A stretch of 64,000 bases of DNA from Neglectibacter timonensis (GTDB taxonomy: Bacteria; Bacillota; Clostridia; Oscillospirales; Acutalibacteraceae). This document shows positions 26,237 through 35,061 of this stretch, in pieces. Made by a program: the position numbers and the translations under genes. The notes under the pieces were generated by a model. That model made no database searches. It was not told the origin of the DNA and saw only the letters and a program-made list of their open reading frames with translations. The stretch covers positions 124,001-188,000 of the forward strand of contig NZ_LT160638.1 of assembly GCF_900048895.1 (NCBI RefSeq), given 5' to 3'. Every line of letters starts with the position of its first letter. The first letter of the stretch is position 1.

Positions 26237-28012
26237 TTATTGAAATTGGGAATTGTAGAGCCCGGCATAGAAGCCCTGGCGCGCCATCAGCTCCTCGTGT
26301 TTTCCCTGCTCCACGATATCCCCGTCCCGAACCACCAGAATGGTATCCGCGTTCTGAATGGTGGAGAGCCGGTGGGCGATCACAAAGCAGGTCTTATCCT
26401 GCATCAAGGTGCGCATGGCCGCCTGAATCTGAATTTCCGTACGGGTATCCACATTGGAGGTGGCCTCGTCCAGAATCAGCATTTTTGCATCCAGCAGCAT
26501 GGCCCGGGCAATGGTCAGCAGCTGCTTCTGCCCCTGGGACAGGTTCATGCCATTGTCGTCCAGCAGGGTGTCGTATCCCTTGGGCAGGCTCATAATGTAC
26601 CGGTGGATGCGGGCGGCCTTGGCGGCTGCCTCCACATCCTCCCGCCGGGCATTCTTTTTGCCGTAGGCCAGGTTTTCAAAAATGGTGCCGCTGAACAGCC
26701 AGGTGTCCTGCAGGACCATGGCATAGGCCAGCCGCAGGCTCTTTCTGGTGACGGACTGAATGCCGTTTCCGTCCAGCCGGATTTCTCCGGACTGAGGGTC
26801 GTAGAAGCGCATCAGCAGGTTGATGAGGGTGGTTTTCCCCGCGCCTGTCGGGCCCACTATAGCTACCAGGCTGCCGGGAGAGGCGTGCAGGCTCAGATCG
26901 TGGATGATGGTCTTTTGGGGCTCATAGCCAAAATGGATATGCTCCATCTCCACGTCTCCCACCACCTGGTCCAGCGCCTTGGCGTCCGGGGCGTCGGCAG
27001 GCTCGGGCGCCTCGTCGATCAGACGGAACACCCGCTCCGCAGCTGCACAGGCGGACTGCAGCTCGCTGATGATGTTGGCCATTTCATTGATCGGGCCGGA
27101 AAACTTTCTGGAATAGAGCACAAAGGAGGAGAGATTTCCAATGGTCAGACCGCCGAACAGGAACAACAGGGCCCCGAAAATGCTGATGAAAGCAAGGGAC
27201 AGGTTGTTGATAAAATTGACGGAGGGGCCGGTCATACTGCCGTAATAGTCGGCGTTGTAGTAGGCGTCCACCGCCTCCTTGTTTTTCACGTCGAAGCGGG
27301 AAACCATGGTTTCTTCCTGATGATAGGCTTTGGTGGTCTTCTGACCGGAGATGATCTCTTCCACAAATCCGTTGAGCTCTCCCAGCTTGACCGAGCGTTT
27401 GTGGAACAGGGGGCGGACCTTGCGGGTCATGTACCGGGTGAACAGCACGGACATGGGAATGGTGATGGCAAACACCAGCACCAGCACGGGAGAGATGACC
27501 AGCATCATGGCAAGAGAGCCCACCACGGTGATCACACTGGCGGCAATCTGCAGCAGGTCGTTGGAGAGAGAGGCGTTCACCGTGTCGATATCGTAGGAGA
27601 TCCGGCTGACGATATCGCCGGTCTGGTGCTGGTCAAAATACCGTACAGGCAGCTCGGTGAGCCTGTCAAAGACCTCCTGCCGCATCCTGTAAATGATTTT
27701 CTGACTCAGCTGAATCATTAGGATGGAGAGGATGTAGGAGAGCAGGGAAGAAATTGCATAGAACAACACCATAAGCCCGCAGTAGAGAAATACTGTGGGA
27801 AAGTCCACACGGCCTTGTTCCAGGCCGATGGCGTCTATGGCCTTTCCGGAAAGCATGGGGCCGAGCAGGGCCAGAAAATTGCTGGATACGGTGAGCAATA
27901 CGGCGGCAAAAGCCATCCATTTATGCTGGCAGATATACGACCACAGGCGCAGAAGCACCTTTTTCCGGTCACGAGGCTTTTCAATGGGACCTCTGGGCAT
28001 ATGTCCGGGCAT
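26237..28012 (-). CDS. Heterodimeric ABC exporter, catalytic half (TMD-NBD fusion)
   Basis: A 591-residue half-transporter. Six helices occupy about residues 25-320; the nucleotide-binding domain has Walker A GPTGAGKTTL, an unusual signature LSQGQ, Walker B MLILDEATSNVD with the catalytic Glu, and switch His in IAHRLST. The partner at 28013 has the complementary degenerate residues, so this subunit contributes the Walker motifs of the consensus ATP site. The ATG follows the upstream TGA with no gap, its binding site AAGGAGGTGA lying inside the upstream gene. Export of drugs or lipids is likely. Confidence 0.95.
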   Translation of the reverse strand: MPGHMPRGPIEKPRDRKKVLLRLWSYICQHKWMAFAAVLLTVSSNFLALLGPMLSGKAIDAIGLEQGRVDFPTVFLYCGLMVLFYAISSLLSYILSILMIQLSQKIIYRMRQEVFDRLTELPVRYFDQHQTGDIVSRISYDIDTVNASLSNDLLQIAASVITVVGSLAMMLVISPVLVLVFAITIPMSVLFTRYMTRKVRPLFHKRSVKLGELNGFVEEIISGQKTTKAYHQEETMVSRFDVKNKEAVDAYYNADYYGSMTGPSVNFINNLSLAFISIFGALLFLFGGLTIGNLSSFVLYSRKFSGPINEMANIISELQSACAAAERVFRLIDEAPEPADAPDAKALDQVVGDVEMEHIHFGYEPQKTIIHDLSLHASPGSLVAIVGPTGAGKTTLINLLMRFYDPQSGEIRLDGNGIQSVTRKSLRLAYAMVLQDTWLFSGTIFENLAYGKKNARREDVEAAAKAARIHRYIMSLPKGYDTLLDDNGMNLSQGQKQLLTIARAMLLDAKMLILDEATSNVDTRTEIQIQAAMRTLMQDKTCFVIAHRLSTIQNADTILVVRDGDIVEQGKHEELMARQGFYAGLYNSQFQ

Positions 28013-29779
28013 TCAGCTCACCTCCTTGCAGCATTCCGCTTCCACCGGAGTTCCGGGCCCTGTTTGCCCCGCTCCGCGCTCTCCCATTTGAGAACGGGAG
28101 ATTTCCCGGTAAATCTCACAGGTTTTCAGCAGGTCCTCATGACTTCCATAGCCCAGCTCCCTGCCGTCCTCCAGCACTAGGATATGGTCGGCATGGAGAA
28201 TAGAACTGATGCGCTGGGCGATGATGATGGTGGTCACGCCGCTGTACTCCTGCCGCAGGGCCTGGCGGAGCAGGGAGTCGGTCTTATAGTCCAGCGCGCT
28301 GGAGGAATCGTCGAGAATCAGGATTTCGGGGCGGCCTGCCAGGGCCCTTGCTACCAGCAGGCGCTGCTTCTGGCCGCCGCTGAGGTTGGTTCCCTTGGGA
28401 GTGAGCATGTGGGAGAAGCCGTCCGGCAGGGAGGAGATGAATTCCATGGCCTGCGCGCAGCGGGCAGCTTTTTCGATCTCCTCCCGAGGCAGATGCCTGC
28501 CGAAATCTATGTTTTCATAAATCGTATCAGCAAAAAGCACGTCGTTTTGAAATACTACGCCGAATTTCGTGTGTAGCTCTTCTGTGGGAATGGAATCCAG
28601 TTTCCTGCCGGCTATCTGGATGACACCCCTGTCGGCGTCGTACAGGCGCATAAGCAGGGACATGAGGGTGGATTTTCCGCAGCCTGTGGCCCCGATGATG
28701 CCCAGGGTTTCCCCGCGCTTCAGGCGGAAGCTGATATCCTGCACATTATACTCCTTTTTCCGATAGGAAAAGGAGACATGGTCGAATTCCACATGGTAGG
28801 ACGTTTTTTCCTGTTCTGCAGGACTCACCTTCAGGTCAATGGGGGTATCCAATACCTCCGCGATACGGGCCGCAGAGGCGGACCCCCTGGAATACATGAC
28901 AAACATGCGGGTGATGGACATCATGGCGTTGAGAATGATGGTAAAATAGCTGAGAAACGCGATGATTTTTCCAGCCTGGGTGAGGCCGGAATTGACGCGG
29001 AACGCACCGACGATGATGACGGCAGTGAGTCCCCCGTTCAAAAACAGGTTCATCAGAGGGTTTGACAGGGCCATGGTCATCCCCGCCTTCTTTTCCCTGC
29101 GCACCACCTCCGCATTGACGCCTGCAAAGCGTTCCTTTTCGTATTCAGTTTTGGAGAGGGCTTTGATTACCCGAATGCCGGAAATGTTTTCGCGCACGGT
29201 GCGCACCATGGAATCCACGCCCCTCTGAAGGTCCACATACAGGGGAATGCCTTTGCGGGAAATGGTGAACACCGCAAACCCGATGAAGGGCAGGGTGCAC
29301 ACCAGAACCAAGGTGAGAACAGGATCCAGGGTGAGGGTGATCAAAATGCCGCCCAGAAGCAGAATGGGGGCGCGGATGCCCAGCCGCTGCATCATGCCGA
29401 TCATCTGGTGAATGTTGTAGGTATCGCTGGTCAGCCGGGATTCCAGCGAGGGGATGCTGTACTCGTCGATCTGGGAACAGGAGAGATAGGAAATCTTGGA
29501 GAAGAGGTCATGCCGCAGTGATTCCGTGGTGTGCTGAGCCACCCAGGAGGCCATCCGGTTTGCCAGAATATTGGTGACCACCGCGACGACGGACGCCAGA
29601 ACCATGGCGGCTCCCCAGAGGGCGATTAAGCCAACGTCCCGTTTCGGCACGACCTCGTCGATCATGTAGGAGAGAATCCAGGGCAGAAGCAGATCCATGA
29701 GGGAGCCGGCAAATTTGATGGAGACTCCCAGCGTCATGCGGGGCAAATAGGGCTTGAGATAGTAAAATACCTTCTTCAT
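28013..29779 (-). CDS. Heterodimeric ABC exporter, degenerate half (TMD-NBD fusion)
   Basis: A 588-residue half-transporter with six helices and an ATPase domain: Walker A GATGCGKSTL, canonical signature LSGGQ, Walker B LILDDSSSALD with Asp in place of the catalytic Glu, and Gln instead of the switch His in IIIAQRISS. These two changes are the known mark of the non-catalytic half in BmrC/BmrD-type and TM287/288-type exporters. ATG 29779 is preceded by GGAAGGGGA; the longer frame to 29905 crosses the promoter. Regulated from a promoter with a palindrome at 29911-29942. Confidence 0.95.
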   Translation of the reverse strand: MKKVFYYLKPYLPRMTLGVSIKFAGSLMDLLLPWILSYMIDEVVPKRDVGLIALWGAAMVLASVVAVVTNILANRMASWVAQHTTESLRHDLFSKISYLSCSQIDEYSIPSLESRLTSDTYNIHQMIGMMQRLGIRAPILLLGGILITLTLDPVLTLVLVCTLPFIGFAVFTISRKGIPLYVDLQRGVDSMVRTVRENISGIRVIKALSKTEYEKERFAGVNAEVVRREKKAGMTMALSNPLMNLFLNGGLTAVIIVGAFRVNSGLTQAGKIIAFLSYFTIILNAMMSITRMFVMYSRGSASAARIAEVLDTPIDLKVSPAEQEKTSYHVEFDHVSFSYRKKEYNVQDISFRLKRGETLGIIGATGCGKSTLMSLLMRLYDADRGVIQIAGRKLDSIPTEELHTKFGVVFQNDVLFADTIYENIDFGRHLPREEIEKAARCAQAMEFISSLPDGFSHMLTPKGTNLSGGQKQRLLVARALAGRPEILILDDSSSALDYKTDSLLRQALRQEYSGVTTIIIAQRISSILHADHILVLEDGRELGYGSHEDLLKTCEIYREISRSQMGERGAGQTGPGTPVEAECCKEVS

Positions 29780-29910
29780 ATACAATCCCCTTCCAAAATG
29801 CAGCCTCTGCTCCGCGCCCTGCCGGCTCGGAATACTGTGTTGACGCCGCCTGGCCGCCTTTCTCCAAAGCGGTGCGGCAGTCCTTGAGAGACTGCTTCCT
29901 TCCATGGATT

Positions 29911-29942
29911 AGGATACCACAAATTAGTTGACGATGCAACTA
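29911..29942 (-). promoter_or_regulatory. Promoter with overlapping palindromic operator for the ABC exporter
   Basis: Reading leftwards, TTGCAT (29939-29934), 17 bp, TATCCT (29916-29911). The perfect palindrome TAGTTG-ACGATG-CAACTA (29925-29942) covers the -35 box, the usual place for a repressor of the MarR or TetR type. No such regulator gene is adjacent. Confidence 0.65.
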
Positions 29943-30020
29943 TCAGGCGTTGATTTCTGGTTGAAATTTCAGTCTTCCGCCTGGATAGAAGAAAAAGAGG
30001 ACCCATGTGCCGGGACAATG

Positions 30021-30057
30021 AAAAAGCCTCTCCTGATACCCGTTTGGGCGGAGAGGC
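30021..30057 (-). terminator. Terminator of the TIM-barrel isomerase gene
   Basis: GCCTCTCC pairs with GGAGAGGC (8 bp, 30026-30033 with 30050-30057), then TTTTTC on the minus strand. Confidence 0.8.
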
Positions 30058-30075
30058 TTCTGAAACGGCACGGAC

Positions 30076-30855
30076 TCAGAACAACGTATGGAGATATCGA
30101 ATAGAACTGCCGGCAAATTCCAGAAAATCACCCTTCACAGAGCCTTCCAGAGAAAGGGAGCCCTCGTAGCCGGCCTCTTGCAGCGCACGGAAGAAAGAGG
30201 CATAGTCCTCCCCGTCCCCGGGCTGGGGGAAGAGCCTTCCGTTTTTGGCGCTGGCGATATGGGCATGGGCCAGCAGGCCCCGGTAACCGGCAAGGGAGGC
30301 GCGGGGCTCCCGTTCCAGGTCAAAATGATACAAGTCCACCAGCAGACGAATGCTGGTTTTGTCCACCTCCCGGACCAGCCGGGCTGATTCCGAGCAGGTA
30401 TTGAGAATGTTGCATTCTCCCCGGTTCAGCGGCTCGATGCAGCAGACGATGTCCCGGCTTTCCGCAGCGGGAGCGATCAGCTGGGAACAAAGGCTGCGAA
30501 GCTGTTCCCAGGTCTTTTCCCGGGAATAGCCCTCCGGCACGGCCCGCGCTTTTCCGCTGCCGAACACGATGGTGTGAATGCCCAGCAGGGCGACTTTGTC
30601 CAAAACATCTGAGAGGTAATCCGCCGTCTTTTCCCTGTCCACCGCTTCTCCCACCAGAGGCATGCCGCCGGGAAACAGGAGGTTGCCTGCAAGACAGGAG
30701 AGTCCAGAGGCCTTCAGTGCGTCTGCTCGCTGAAGAATTTCCTCCCGGGAATGTCCGTTTAGTTCAGAAATCCCGATCTCCACATAGTCGGCTCCAGCCT
30801 GAGACAGGGAAAAAATCCGGTCGTCGAAAAGAGACATGCAGCAACCGATTTTCAT
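30076..30855 (-). CDS. Sugar phosphate isomerase/epimerase-like TIM-barrel protein
   Basis: A 259-residue xylose-isomerase-like (AP endonuclease 2) barrel: MKIGCCMSLFDDRI, ADYVEIGISEL, the metal-ligand strands CCIEPLNRGECN, RLLVDLYHFD and LLAHAHIAS, and a C-terminal SLSLEGSVKGDF. The metal ligands Glu, Asp, His and Glu expected for an isomerase/epimerase are present. Substrate is unknown; ketose 3-epimerases and hydroxypyruvate isomerases share the fold. ATG 30855 with GAGGAAG upstream. Monocistronic by its terminator. Confidence 0.82.
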   Translation of the reverse strand: MKIGCCMSLFDDRIFSLSQAGADYVEIGISELNGHSREEILQRADALKASGLSCLAGNLLFPGGMPLVGEAVDREKTADYLSDVLDKVALLGIHTIVFGSGKARAVPEGYSREKTWEQLRSLCSQLIAPAAESRDIVCCIEPLNRGECNILNTCSESARLVREVDKTSIRLLVDLYHFDLEREPRASLAGYRGLLAHAHIASAKNGRLFPQPGDGEDYASFFRALQEAGYEGSLSLEGSVKGDFLEFAGSSIRYLHTLF

Positions 30856-30974
30856 AAGCTTCCTCACTTCCATTTTGAAGTTTACTATCATGCTTTTTGG
30901 AATAACGGTGAGTTTTTCCGGGGATGGGAGGGCTGCCCGGCAGGGGCGGCCTCCGATCAGCCATCGGGAGAGTC

Positions 30975-31676
30975 CTACAGCTTATACTGCAGCAGCATCT
31001 CTTTATCCGCTTTCCCCACCCGGAAAGATTCCCGTATTTTCTGGATGCTCTTGTTCTGGGTGAATGGGGGCAGCACCCTCTCCTGAAGCACGGGAAGGGT
31101 CTCGGCCGGAAACTTCACATAGCAGACGGAAACTGCCCAGGCCACCGCCATCTGGACGTAGTAGGCCTCTGAACGGACGCCTTTGAGCAGGGAGAGGCCC
31201 TCTGGCAGGTATTCTTTCGTCACATAATGATCCAGCAGCATGACGGCTGCGAAGCGTGCAAAAAATTCCCTGCTGTCGAGAAACAGCGGCCGGAGGAATT
31301 CCCACATCCGCTGTTTCTCCTCCTCGTTGGGGAACCGGAAGGTACTGCAGAAGGAATCGCAGACGGCCCAATTATCAATCAGGGGAAGAAAGGCGGAAAC
31401 CAGTTCCAGACGGCGGGAAATCCCAGTTTTCATGCCGGCGATCACCAGGCCGCGCAGCAGAATCTCCTCATAGGAGCCGGCCCGGCTGACGGCCAGAAAG
31501 CCTTCAGCATCCCGCCGGATGACATCTTTGGCCATTTCCCGGAGTTTCGGCAGACGGACGCCGTACGCGGTTTCCGTACCGGGAATCAGGCTCTCATTAA
31601 ATTTTTTGTAGGCTTCGTCTGCGCAGCGCCGGAATTCGGCCAGAAGCTCTTTATATTCTTCCGGTGAAAAGCTCAT
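30975..31676 (-). CDS. AlkD-like DNA alkylation repair protein (HEAT repeats)
   Basis: A 233-residue all-helical protein of HEAT-like repeats with the family signatures YGVRLPKLREMAKD, LIDNWAVCDSFCSTFRF and YYVQMAVAWAVSVCYVKFP. AlkD-type enzymes excise positively charged alkylated bases without base flipping. The Trp/Asp near IDNWAVCD correspond to positions important in AlkD. Its ATG overlaps the stop of the upstream glycosyltransferase (ATGA), an odd pairing of functions that indicates one transcript. Confidence 0.88.
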   Translation of the reverse strand: MSFSPEEYKELLAEFRRCADEAYKKFNESLIPGTETAYGVRLPKLREMAKDVIRRDAEGFLAVSRAGSYEEILLRGLVIAGMKTGISRRLELVSAFLPLIDNWAVCDSFCSTFRFPNEEEKQRMWEFLRPLFLDSREFFARFAAVMLLDHYVTKEYLPEGLSLLKGVRSEAYYVQMAVAWAVSVCYVKFPAETLPVLQERVLPPFTQNKSIQKIRESFRVGKADKEMLLQYKL

Positions 31677-32800
31677 ACGGTACCCGCGTTTTTGGTCAGG
31701 GTGCGGATCAGCACCAACAGGTTCGGAATGGACTGGGATTTGTCGAATTCCTCGCAGTTCTCCCGCATGGCCTGCAGCTTCTGCTTCTCCATCAGCAGGG
31801 AGGAAATCTGTTCCGCGAAATCGTCGCCCTTGTGCAGGCGTACACCCATATCATGGGTTTTAAGAAAATTGGCGTTGTCTTCCTCCTGCCCGGGGATCGC
31901 GTCGAACACTGCCAGCGGCAGGTTGCAGGCAAGGGCTTCAGAAACCGTGAGGCCGCCGGGCTTTGTCACCAGCAGATCGGAGGCGTGCATGTATTTTTCC
32001 ACCTCGTCGGTGAAATAGATCAGCCGGGTGGGAAGCCGTGCGCCGGAGGCAAGTTCCTTTTCAAAGGCCTCGTAAAGCTTCCGGTTGCGTCCAGTGATCA
32101 CGATAATCTGCATTTTGACATTAGTTTCCGTCAGATCCCGGTAAAGCTTGATGATGTTGGAGACACCGAAGCTGCCTGCCATGAAGAGCAGCGTGGGCAG
32201 TTCAGGGTCGAAGTTCAGGTCCCGCAGGATCATGGAACGGTCCTCCCGGTCGAAAAACACGTCATGTACCGGGATGCCGAAGGGATAAATTTTTTCCTTG
32301 GGCACGCCGAAGGTCATCAGCTCCGGCACCATGTCGTCACTGGCCACCACATAGGCGTCCACATAGTCCGCAATCCAGGCCCGGTGTACGCCGTAGTCGG
32401 TGAGAATACAGATCAGGGGAGCAGTGACGGACCCATCCTCCTTGAGGTCTGAAACCATTTCCGTGGCAAAAGGATGGGTGGTGATGATCACATCCGGATG
32501 GTAAGCTTCAATGGCCGGCAGCAGCAGGTTGCTGAACATGCCGCTGAGCTTTGGTACCAGGTCGGAAAAGAGATTCTGTTTGTTGGTCTGCTTATAGAGT
32601 CTGCCGAACAGGGCAGGTACTTTCTTTGCCATAAACAGATAGCTGTCGCACACCGTCTTGTCCAGAAACCGGCCAACCGCCTTGAGCGTATCCACAGATT
32701 TGACATCGTGGCCCGTGTTGTCCCGTATGTACCGCTCCACTGCATTGGAGGCCCGCAAATGCCCGCCGCCGGTGGCGGCTGTCAACAATAAAATTTTCAT
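31673..32800 (-). CDS. MGDG synthase/UgtP-like diacylglycerol glycosyltransferase (copy 2)
   Basis: A 375-residue GT28-type enzyme: MKILLLTAATGGGHLRASNAV at the N-terminus, HPDVIITTHPFATEMVS, LTDYGVHRAW, and the donor-site LFMAGSFGVSNI and LLVTKPGGLTVSEALACNLP. It should transfer hexose to diacylglycerol or a related lipid. It is closer to the standard processive glucosyltransferase pattern than copy 1 at 6186-7322. ATG 32800 has GAGAAGGGG nine bases upstream. The 464-base gap before it holds the inverted repeat at 32934 and the VanW promoter. Confidence 0.9.
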   Translation of the reverse strand: MKILLLTAATGGGHLRASNAVERYIRDNTGHDVKSVDTLKAVGRFLDKTVCDSYLFMAKKVPALFGRLYKQTNKQNLFSDLVPKLSGMFSNLLLPAIEAYHPDVIITTHPFATEMVSDLKEDGSVTAPLICILTDYGVHRAWIADYVDAYVVASDDMVPELMTFGVPKEKIYPFGIPVHDVFFDREDRSMILRDLNFDPELPTLLFMAGSFGVSNIIKLYRDLTETNVKMQIIVITGRNRKLYEAFEKELASGARLPTRLIYFTDEVEKYMHASDLLVTKPGGLTVSEALACNLPLAVFDAIPGQEEDNANFLKTHDMGVRLHKGDDFAEQISSLLMEKQKLQAMRENCEEFDKSQSIPNLLVLIRTLTKNAGTV

Positions 32801-32933
32801 CAGTAAAAACCCCTTCTCAATTTGGATCCCCACGAAAGGGGGACTATTGCAATAATACCCTCGCACAGCGATATTTATTGTCGCAGAAAGCAGAAAAAAG
32901 CGTAACTTTTCTGTTCCCTCTGTACTCTTATAG

Positions 32934-32990
32934 AATAGTAGGAAAAAGAAAAGAAATAGACGATAAAATTCTTTCCTTTTTCCTACTATT
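32934..32990. repeat. 15-bp perfect inverted repeat in divergent intergenic region
   Basis: AATAGTAGGAAAAAG (32934-32948) is exactly complementary to 32976-32990, with a 27-base purine-rich spacer. It lies between the divergent glycosyltransferase and VanW genes. It could be a terminator-like RNA hairpin or a regulator site; no U-tract follows on either strand. Confidence 0.6.
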
Positions 32991-33133
32991 TCAATGGAAA
33001 TGTAAGGACGGGAAGGGTTTCACCGTCTTCTTTTCAATAACAAGGTTTTTCAGCCTGCTGAATTATGAACATATTGTAACATACCCCTCTTGAAAATGCC
33101 AGTTTTTTAATGGTTTTGAAACCTTTTCCATGC

Positions 33134-33163
33134 TTTACTTTTGCCTATAAAATAAGGTATAAT
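33134..33163 (+). promoter_or_regulatory. Sigma-A promoter for the VanW-family lipoprotein
   Basis: TTTACT (33134-33139), 18-bp spacer, TATAAT (33158-33163). Leader about 95 bases. Confidence 0.72.
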
Positions 33164-33264
33164 AATAAAACGATTGGACTTTACGGCAAAGTGTGCAAAT
33201 AGGCGGACTTTGCAAACGATATAACCTCAGAAAATATACAGCAGTCTTGAAAGGGGGGCTTTCC

Positions 33265-34875
33265 GTGAAAAGAAACCCAAATAAACTGAAAACAGCAGCA
33301 TTGCTGGCATCCATACTGCTTCTCATAACTGGAGTTTCGGCCTGTTCGCCGAAGCCGGAGCCTGACAGTCAGATCTCTTCCCAGGTGGAAGATCCCGCGG
33401 TATTTCCGGATGGAACCAGTATCGGCGGGAAGAATATTTCAGGAAAGACCGTGGATGAGGCGTTGGAAACCGCCCGCAAGGCCCTGCAGGAGACAGTGGA
33501 TGGCCTGGAAATATCAGTAAAATTCCGGGATGACACGGTGGTGCTCTCCAAAAGTGATTTTGTCACCAAGGATGTGCTGGAGCTGACCCTTCCCAAACTG
33601 CTGGAAAGCCGCAGGGCGGACAAGTATGAGCTTGCATATGTGACCGATCTCTCGGAAAGCGGCAGGCAGAAGCTGACGGATGCGGCCGCAGCCTGCTATG
33701 CCGAAGGAAAAAATGCCACAGTCACCGGTTTTGATTCCGATGCGGGGGCTTTTATCTTTTCGGATGAGCAGAAGGGAAGCCGTGTAGACTTGGTGAAGAC
33801 CTTGGCAAGCGTGCGGCAGCTGTTATCCCAAAAGCACAGCGGCGCAATTCAGGCGGCTTTTCTGGAGGCAAACCCCACACTTACCAAGGAAACCCTTTCG
33901 AAGAATTTCAAATTGATGGCCTCTTATACCACGGAGTCCGGAAATACGGAAAACGGCAACAGCAACATGAGGTTGGCGCTCTCCCATGTGAACGGTACCG
34001 TGTTGGAGCCCGGGCAGGTGTTCTCCTACAATGATACCATCGGGGACAGCACAAATCCGGAGAACGGCTGGCTGCCTGCCGGGGGTCTGAGCGGAGGCGT
34101 TCTGGTACAGATGTACGGCGGCGGAATCTGCCAGGGTTCCAGCACATTATACAATGCAGTGCTCCGAGCGGGGCTGGAAATCGTAGAGAGGGACTGCCAC
34201 AGCTCGCCCTCCAGCTACTGCCCTATCGGCCTGGACGCCACGGTGGATTACGGCAATATCGATTTCAAGTTCCGCAATCAATTGGACACGCCGGTGTACC
34301 TCTCCGCCTGGATGGACGGCGTCACGCTGCATGTGAATGTGTACGGCTGCTTCCCGTCCGAATGGGACAGGGTGGAGGTTTCTTCAGAACAGGTGGGGTA
34401 CGAACCGCCCCGTTCCGAGGTGAGCTTTGTCACAGATTATGATTTGGCTGCCGGCGAGTATGTGAGAAAAACATCCGGCAACGAGGGATATTCTGCCTGT
34501 GCCTACCGAACCTATTACAAGGGCGATACCGTTGTAAAATCAGAACAGCTGCCGGATTCCTATTACGAACCCACCGGCACGGTTTACGCCGTAGGGGAAG
34601 GGACGGACACCTCCAAGGTGGATACCAGTAAGGAGAGGGGGACTACAACAAAGGAGAAACCCTCTCCGGAACCCTCCAAATCTCCGGAGACGCCTTCGAA
34701 GCCCCCTGTGAATCCGGATCCGCCGGAGGAATCTTCCGAGCAGCCGCCCGAATCTCCTGAGCCTACGGAGGAGCCGCCGGAATCCTCTGAGCTTTCGTCG
34801 GAGTCAAACTCTTCAGAATTTTCCTCATCCAATCCGGAGGAGGGCGCTGACGATGTTGATTCGGCTGCGGAATAA
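33265..34875 (+). CDS. VanW-family lipoprotein with acidic Ser/Pro/Glu tail
   Basis: A 536-residue secreted lipoprotein. The GTG at 33265 (AAAGGGGGG upstream) gives a basic start, a hydrophobic segment and lipobox GVSAC (Cys27). Residues ~50-220 resemble the peptidoglycan-binding/YoaR-like region (SIGGKNISGKTVDEAL), about 250-380 are the VanW domain (VLEPGQVFSYNDTIGD, MYGGGICQGSSTLYNAVLRAGL), then a G5-like segment, and the last ~90 residues are Pro/Ser/Glu-rich. The VanW role is unknown despite its name. The tail would be a flexible, highly negative extension at the cell surface. Confidence 0.9.
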   Translation: MKRNPNKLKTAALLASILLLITGVSACSPKPEPDSQISSQVEDPAVFPDGTSIGGKNISGKTVDEALETARKALQETVDGLEISVKFRDDTVVLSKSDFVTKDVLELTLPKLLESRRADKYELAYVTDLSESGRQKLTDAAAACYAEGKNATVTGFDSDAGAFIFSDEQKGSRVDLVKTLASVRQLLSQKHSGAIQAAFLEANPTLTKETLSKNFKLMASYTTESGNTENGNSNMRLALSHVNGTVLEPGQVFSYNDTIGDSTNPENGWLPAGGLSGGVLVQMYGGGICQGSSTLYNAVLRAGLEIVERDCHSSPSSYCPIGLDATVDYGNIDFKFRNQLDTPVYLSAWMDGVTLHVNVYGCFPSEWDRVEVSSEQVGYEPPRSEVSFVTDYDLAAGEYVRKTSGNEGYSACAYRTYYKGDTVVKSEQLPDSYYEPTGTVYAVGEGTDTSKVDTSKERGTTTKEKPSPEPSKSPETPSKPPVNPDPPEESSEQPPESPEPTEEPPESSELSSESNSSEFSSSNPEEGADDVDSAAE

Positions 34876-34946
34876 CAACGAAAATACATAGCGGAATTTT
34901 CAGCTTTCTGTTTGTTGTTCCAATGTTCTTTCCATTCAGCGTTTTT

Positions 34947-34980
34947 CAATCCCCTGTGCCGTTGACGGTGCGGGGGATTG
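34947..34980 (+). other. Hairpin between VanW and NAD synthetase genes
   Basis: CAATCCCC (34947-34954) pairs with GGGGATTG (34973-34980), with a second stem CCGT/ACGG inside. There is no T-tract, so it may be a processing or weak termination element. Confidence 0.5.
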
Positions 34981-35061
34981 TGCGGTAATCCGCGTGTACC
35001 CCGAAGTCTGAAAAGCAGGGCGGGAAAAATTATCATAGCCAGGAGAAAGGAAGAAGGTCCT

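Noticed and set aside
26240-27721. 493-codon plus-strand open frame
   Set aside because: Shadow of the ABC exporter gene on the other strand, His/Gly-rich and without recognisable domains.
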